The translations under genes were made by a program, and so were the position numbers. The notes below the pieces were generated by a model. It made no database searches, was not told where the DNA came from, and worked only from the letters and a program-made list of their open reading frames with translations. This document shows positions 60,180 to 64,000 of a DNA stretch of 64,000 nucleotides, one piece after another. The stretch's first letter is position 1, and every line of letters starts with the position of its first letter. Origin of the DNA: Sphingobacterium sp. UBA7855 (lineage in GTDB: Bacteria; Bacteroidota; Bacteroidia; Sphingobacteriales; Sphingobacteriaceae); NCBI GenBank assembly GCA_002500745.1, contig DLST01000006.1, forward strand, positions 62,001 through 126,000, given 5' to 3'.

Positions 60180-63167
60180 ATGAAAAATAAACTACTTGCA
60201 CAGTGCGCAATGACACTTACATTTCTGCTTGTATCTTTTATTGCATTTGCCCAGACGAAAGTCTTGAAGGGGAAGGTTGTGGATGAAACACAAGGTCCGT
60301 TGGCAGGAGCTACAATCAAGGTAAAAGGAGGTACGGCGGCTACCACAACAGACACGGAAGGTTCATTTACATTGACTATCCCCAGTGAAGCTAAAACGCT
60401 GGAAGTATCTTTTATTGGATATACTTTAAAAGAAGTACCCATTGTGGGAAGCGATATCACGGTAGCGCTTGAACCTAGTGCGGGTCAGGGCTTAGATGAA
60501 GTCGTTGTAATCGGTTATGGTACTGCCCGTAAAAAAGACCTAACGGGGTCTATGGTCACTATTGGCGCCAAAAATTTTAATAAAGGTGTCATGACAAGTC
60601 CTGATCAACTGATACAGGGCAAGACGCCTGGTGTGATGGTGATTAACAATACGGGGCAACCTGGTGGGGCAACGACAGTACGTATTCGAGGGAATTCATC
60701 GATCCGGGCAAGCAACAATCCGTTATTTGTACTCGACGGTGTTCCCATGTCCGGCAATTCTCCGTTGCCTGAGGGTAGAGGAGGTTTTTCTTCCGATAGG
60801 GGAAATCCACTTAGTTACTTGAATCCTGGTGACATCGCCAGCATGGATATCCTTAAGGATGCTTCCGCGACGGCAATTTATGGTTCACGAGGTGCAAACG
60901 GGGTGATACTAATTACCACTAAGAAAGGAAAGGTTGGCTCTCCTGAAGTTTCTGTCGGAGCTTCTGCGGGTGTCTCGAGTATGCGGGAATATCCTGATGT
61001 ATTGGATGCGGCCCGATTTAGAGAGGCCTTAAAATACTATACACCGAATGATGTAGCGAATGCTGACTTTGGAGGAAATGAAGATGCTTTCAGAGCAATT
61101 ACCCGAAAAGCGATTACACAAAATTATTATGCTGATATTGCAGGGGGTACTGAGCATGGAAAATATCGTCTCTCGGGTGGATATTTAAACCAAAACGGTA
61201 TTATTCGCGGCTCACAACTGAAGAAATATACGGCCAACTTTACGGGCAATTTTCGCTTCTTAGAGAATAAGCGGTTGGGTGTAGATTTTAGTGCTTTCTT
61301 GACCCAGTTGGATAATCGGTATGCACCGATCAATGCGATGGTAGGTTCAGAAGGAAATGTGATCTCTCAGGCCTTACAATGGAATCCAACACTGCCGTTA
61401 TATGATGATAAAGGTAACCTGACTTACGTTAGTCCGTCAACCCGAAACCCTTTAACAAGTATTGAAGCTTTTAAAGATGTGGCAACGACAAATACGACCG
61501 TGATTAATATTGCTCCGTATTACAAAATCACAGATGATTTGGAGTACCGTTTTATCTATAGTGTGATGCGACAGCTAGGCAATCGCCAGGGGATGTATCG
61601 TGCAGTTTTGATCGATCCTTCAAAGGTTAATGATGAAGAGGCCTTTATTTCCAATAATGGTGAAACCAATTTGCAGATGACACATATGTTGTCTTATAAC
61701 AAACAAATTAACGAAAACTGGAATGTCAATGCCGTGGCCGGCTATGAATACCTTGATTTTAACTTCAATAATAATCTTTCTTATGGTAGTGGGTTCAAAT
61801 ATATCGGACTTGATTACTTCGATTATATTCAAAATTCGATGGTCGCTACACGCGGCATTGCATCATATAGAAGTCCCTCAAATCAGCTCCAATCGTTTTT
61901 CTTGCGTGGTGGGGTCAATTATTTGGATCGCTATTTATTGACTGCAACGGTACGTAAAGATGGTTCGACCAAATTTGGCGAGAACAATAAATACGCTACT
62001 TTTCCATCCATTGCGATTGCATGGAACCTAGCGCAGGAAGATTTTTTGAAATCGACGAACATTTTCGATCAGCTAAAATTACGTTTGGGATGGGGGAAAA
62101 CCGGTAACCAGGAGTTTCCTACCGGAGCTTCATTAAACCGGATTACCTTTGGTAATGGCGGAAGTGCAGGTCAAGTAAATTTCCAAAATAAAGACTTGAA
62201 ATGGGAAACATCGACAACGCTTAACGCAGGAGTTGATTTTTCCGTGTTGAAAGGTCGTTTATATGGTTCGATCGATTATTTTCACAAGAAAACAACCGAT
62301 GCGTTGTTTGAACAAACACTGGCAATGGATGGTCCAGCCGGACGTATATGGGTGAATTTAGACGGTGAGATTCTTAATAAAGGGGTTGAAATTGCATTGA
62401 CAGGAACACTGTTGAAAAGTGAAAACTGGAATTGGGATGTAACAGGTAATGCAACATTTCTAAAAAATAGTGCAAGTGGACTTAAAGGTGATTATGAGAC
62501 AGGAGCATTGCGTGGACAGGGATTCTCCGGTGTATTGGGGCAACGCATGACGAATGGACAGCCTTTAAACGTGTGGTATTTAGCAGATTTTCAAGGTATT
62601 GATCCCGTGACAGGAACGAGCATGTACTTGGGGAAAGATGGAAGTGTCAGTACGGGCAATGACCCCGCTTCCAATAAATTCTATCGAAACAGTCCAAATC
62701 CAACAACGCTTTTAGGTATCTCTACAAATGTGAGCTATAAACAATTCTCATTGTCAGCCAATATGAATGGTGCACTAGGACATTATCTTTTTAACAATAC
62801 CGCAGCAACAGCACTGGGCTTAAGCAATTTGTCTGCTCGAAATATTGGGTCTACATTTTTTAATACTGCTATTAAGGAATCAATCTCAAATTCAGCAGCG
62901 CCTTCTACGCGTTTTCTGGAAAAAGGAGATTATTTGAAAATGGCTAATCTTACTTTGAGTTATCGTGTTGGTAATATAGGCAGCGCGCTTAAGAATTTAA
63001 ATGTATCGCTGACTGGACAGAATCTTTTCATTATCACGAAATATACAGGATTTGATCCCGAGGTGAATACGGATGGCTCAGTAAATGGAATTCCTTCATT
63101 AGGCATTGAATACTTGCCATATCCGCCAGCCAGAAATATACTTTTGGGAGTCAATTTTTCCTTATAA
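60180..63167 (+). CDS. SusC-like TonB-dependent receptor of HTCS-controlled PUL
   Basis: Outer-membrane transporter of 995 aa: signal peptide (about 1-25, ending AFAQ), carboxypeptidase-regulatory-like domain (about 28-105), TonB box DEVVVIGYG, plug with RIRGNSSIRASNNPLFVLDG and SATAIYGSRGANGVILI, then a barrel ending in GVNFSL. There is no STN domain, in line with HTCS control. The enzymes that would reveal the substrate lie to the right of the window. The SusD gene follows after 115 bp. Confidence 0.93.
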   Translation: MKNKLLAQCAMTLTFLLVSFIAFAQTKVLKGKVVDETQGPLAGATIKVKGGTAATTTDTEGSFTLTIPSEAKTLEVSFIGYTLKEVPIVGSDITVALEPSAGQGLDEVVVIGYGTARKKDLTGSMVTIGAKNFNKGVMTSPDQLIQGKTPGVMVINNTGQPGGATTVRIRGNSSIRASNNPLFVLDGVPMSGNSPLPEGRGGFSSDRGNPLSYLNPGDIASMDILKDASATAIYGSRGANGVILITTKKGKVGSPEVSVGASAGVSSMREYPDVLDAARFREALKYYTPNDVANADFGGNEDAFRAITRKAITQNYYADIAGGTEHGKYRLSGGYLNQNGIIRGSQLKKYTANFTGNFRFLENKRLGVDFSAFLTQLDNRYAPINAMVGSEGNVISQALQWNPTLPLYDDKGNLTYVSPSTRNPLTSIEAFKDVATTNTTVINIAPYYKITDDLEYRFIYSVMRQLGNRQGMYRAVLIDPSKVNDEEAFISNNGETNLQMTHMLSYNKQINENWNVNAVAGYEYLDFNFNNNLSYGSGFKYIGLDYFDYIQNSMVATRGIASYRSPSNQLQSFFLRGGVNYLDRYLLTATVRKDGSTKFGENNKYATFPSIAIAWNLAQEDFLKSTNIFDQLKLRLGWGKTGNQEFPTGASLNRITFGNGGSAGQVNFQNKDLKWETSTTLNAGVDFSVLKGRLYGSIDYFHKKTTDALFEQTLAMDGPAGRIWVNLDGEILNKGVEIALTGTLLKSENWNWDVTGNATFLKNSASGLKGDYETGALRGQGFSGVLGQRMTNGQPLNVWYLADFQGIDPVTGTSMYLGKDGSVSTGNDPASNKFYRNSPNPTTLLGISTNVSYKQFSLSANMNGALGHYLFNNTAATALGLSNLSARNIGSTFFNTAIKESISNSAAPSTRFLEKGDYLKMANLTLSYRVGNIGSALKNLNVSLTGQNLFIITKYTGFDPEVNTDGSVNGIPSLGIEYLPYPPARNILLGVNFSL

Positions 63168-63282
63168 ATGGATGGCGGATGAATCGTGACAAATCAAAAG
63201 ATGAAATTATCGAGATTTATTCAAGTGCATGTATAAATGAATATATTGATAGCTCATCAGGAATGTAAACAAATTTAGACAG

Positions 63283-64000
63283 ATGACAAAGATGAAATTA
63301 AAAACATTATTATATTTAGCAATAGTCGGTACAGTAGTGACGAGCACTTTTTCGTGTACCAAGCTGAAAGAAGAATTTAAAGGGGAGGCAGAGGAAGGTG
63401 CCTTGATTGAAGCGGGGGCTTTGTTAATCACCGCTTACAGTTCATTGAACACCCCTTATCAACAAGAGCAACGTTGGGTAATGCAGGAAATCTCAACTGA
63501 TGCCGCGATGGCTCCAACACGCGGCGGTGACTGGGACGACAATGGAATGCACCGTGCCATTCACCTTCATTCTTGGAATGCAGATAATGGCTATGTCAAT
63601 AATACCTTTGTGGGGTTGAGTACAGCAGTTTTTAATGCTGGAAAGGTATTACGGAGCAATCCAAATGCGCAACAAGCCGCCGAGGCAAGGTTCATTCGTG
63701 CACTTGCTATGTTTGACATCGTAGATTTATATGGTGTGGTACCTTTCCGCCAAGGAGCTTCTTTAGAAGATTTTAAGATAGCACCCGATGTATTACAACC
63801 GCAAGATGTGATGGATTTTATGATAAAAGAGCTCAATGAAATCATAACAACCTTGCCTGCAGGGGAACTAAAAAGAGCGTATGTTGCAAATAAAAATGCA
63901 GCGAGAGTATTGTTGATGAAAATTTACTTGAATAAGGGGGCTTTTTTGAATAGGCAGAAGCCGACTTTTGATGCGGACGATATGAACAAAGTAATAGCCT
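63283..64000 (+). CDS. SusD-like surface glycan-binding lipoprotein, N-terminal part (cut by window edge)
   Basis: First 239 residues of a SusD/RagB family protein that continues beyond the right edge. From the ATG at 63283 the signal ends in STFSC (C25 as lipidation site), followed by TKLKEEFKGEAEEGALIEAG, the NGYVNNTFVGLSTAVFNAGKVL helix, the TPR segment AEARFIRALAMFDIVDLYG, VPFRQGASLEDF and LLMKIYLNKGAFLN. These are standard SusD N-terminal features. It is the partner of the SusC gene 115 bp upstream and belongs to the HTCS-linked PUL. Confidence 0.9.
   Translation, partial: MTKMKLKTLLYLAIVGTVVTSTFSCTKLKEEFKGEAEEGALIEAGALLITAYSSLNTPYQQEQRWVMQEISTDAAMAPTRGGDWDDNGMHRAIHLHSWNADNGYVNNTFVGLSTAVFNAGKVLRSNPNAQQAAEARFIRALAMFDIVDLYGVVPFRQGASLEDFKIAPDVLQPQDVMDFMIKELNEIITTLPAGELKRAYVANKNAARVLLMKIYLNKGAFLNRQKPTFDADDMNKVIA

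Overview
The window looks like a chromosomal piece of a Bacteroidota bacterium, most probably a Sphingobacteriaceae member (Sphingobacterium or Pedobacter type). The basis is five SusC/SusD-type outer-membrane glycan systems, ECF sigma/FecR pairs, two hybrid two-component regulators, a promoter of the Bacteroidota form (TTTG, 20 bp, TAnnTTTG), A/T-rich leaders with little Shine-Dalgarno sequence, and the PUL gene repertoire. The genus is inferred from gene content, not from a marker gene. No tRNA, rRNA, CRISPR array, insertion sequence or phage gene was seen.

Layout. (1) 1-5381: the left edge cuts a SusC receptor gene with its sigma factor and anti-sigma factor, all on the minus strand; divergent from them is a GH92 alpha-mannosidase. 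(2) 5520-8464: an erythromycin-esterase-like protein and a two-gene ABC exporter of the bacitracin/lantibiotic-resistance type, probably a small antimicrobial-defence operon. (3) 8486-23401: a fructan (levan-type) PUL. It has a hybrid sensor with a periplasmic sugar-binding domain, a sugar porter, a fructokinase, SusC, SusD, a surface glycan-binding lipoprotein, a lipoprotein GH32 and a second GH32. (4) 23410-39150: a PUL that appears to attack a fucosylated, uronic-acid-containing glycan. It has a polysaccharide lyase on the minus strand, then ECF sigma, FecR, STN-type SusC, SusD, a single-chain GH88-GH29 fusion, an SGNH esterase, a second GH29 and a Tat-exported Gfo/Idh/MocA protein. (5) 39684-55681: a starch/maltodextrin PUL run by a LacI-type regulator, with a surface GH13, SusC, SusD, SusE, a SusA-like GH13, beta-phosphoglucomutase, GH65 phosphorylase and an MFS disaccharide porter. 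(6) 55859-64000: a hybrid two-component regulator divergent from another SusC/SusD pair that runs off the right edge; its substrate cannot be told from here.

How the parts work together. In each PUL a surface lipoprotein enzyme or binding protein captures and cuts the glycan, SusC/SusD import the pieces, and periplasmic enzymes reduce them to mono- or disaccharides. The fructan locus ends in fructose uptake and phosphorylation. The starch locus carries no alpha-glucosidase and instead appears to import maltose and split it by phosphorolysis, with beta-phosphoglucomutase turning beta-glucose 1-phosphate into glucose 6-phosphate. In the fucose/uronate locus a lyase would leave 4,5-unsaturated uronic acid ends, which the GH88 half of the fusion would remove while the GH29 half and the second GH29 remove fucose.

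The most notable items are the GH88-GH29 fusion and its setting, the pair of palindromic LacI-type operators exactly 100 bp apart at a well-formed promoter, the esterase/ABC cassette, and a recurrent leader motif (A/C)TCAATTAT or ACCAATTAT just before several start codons.
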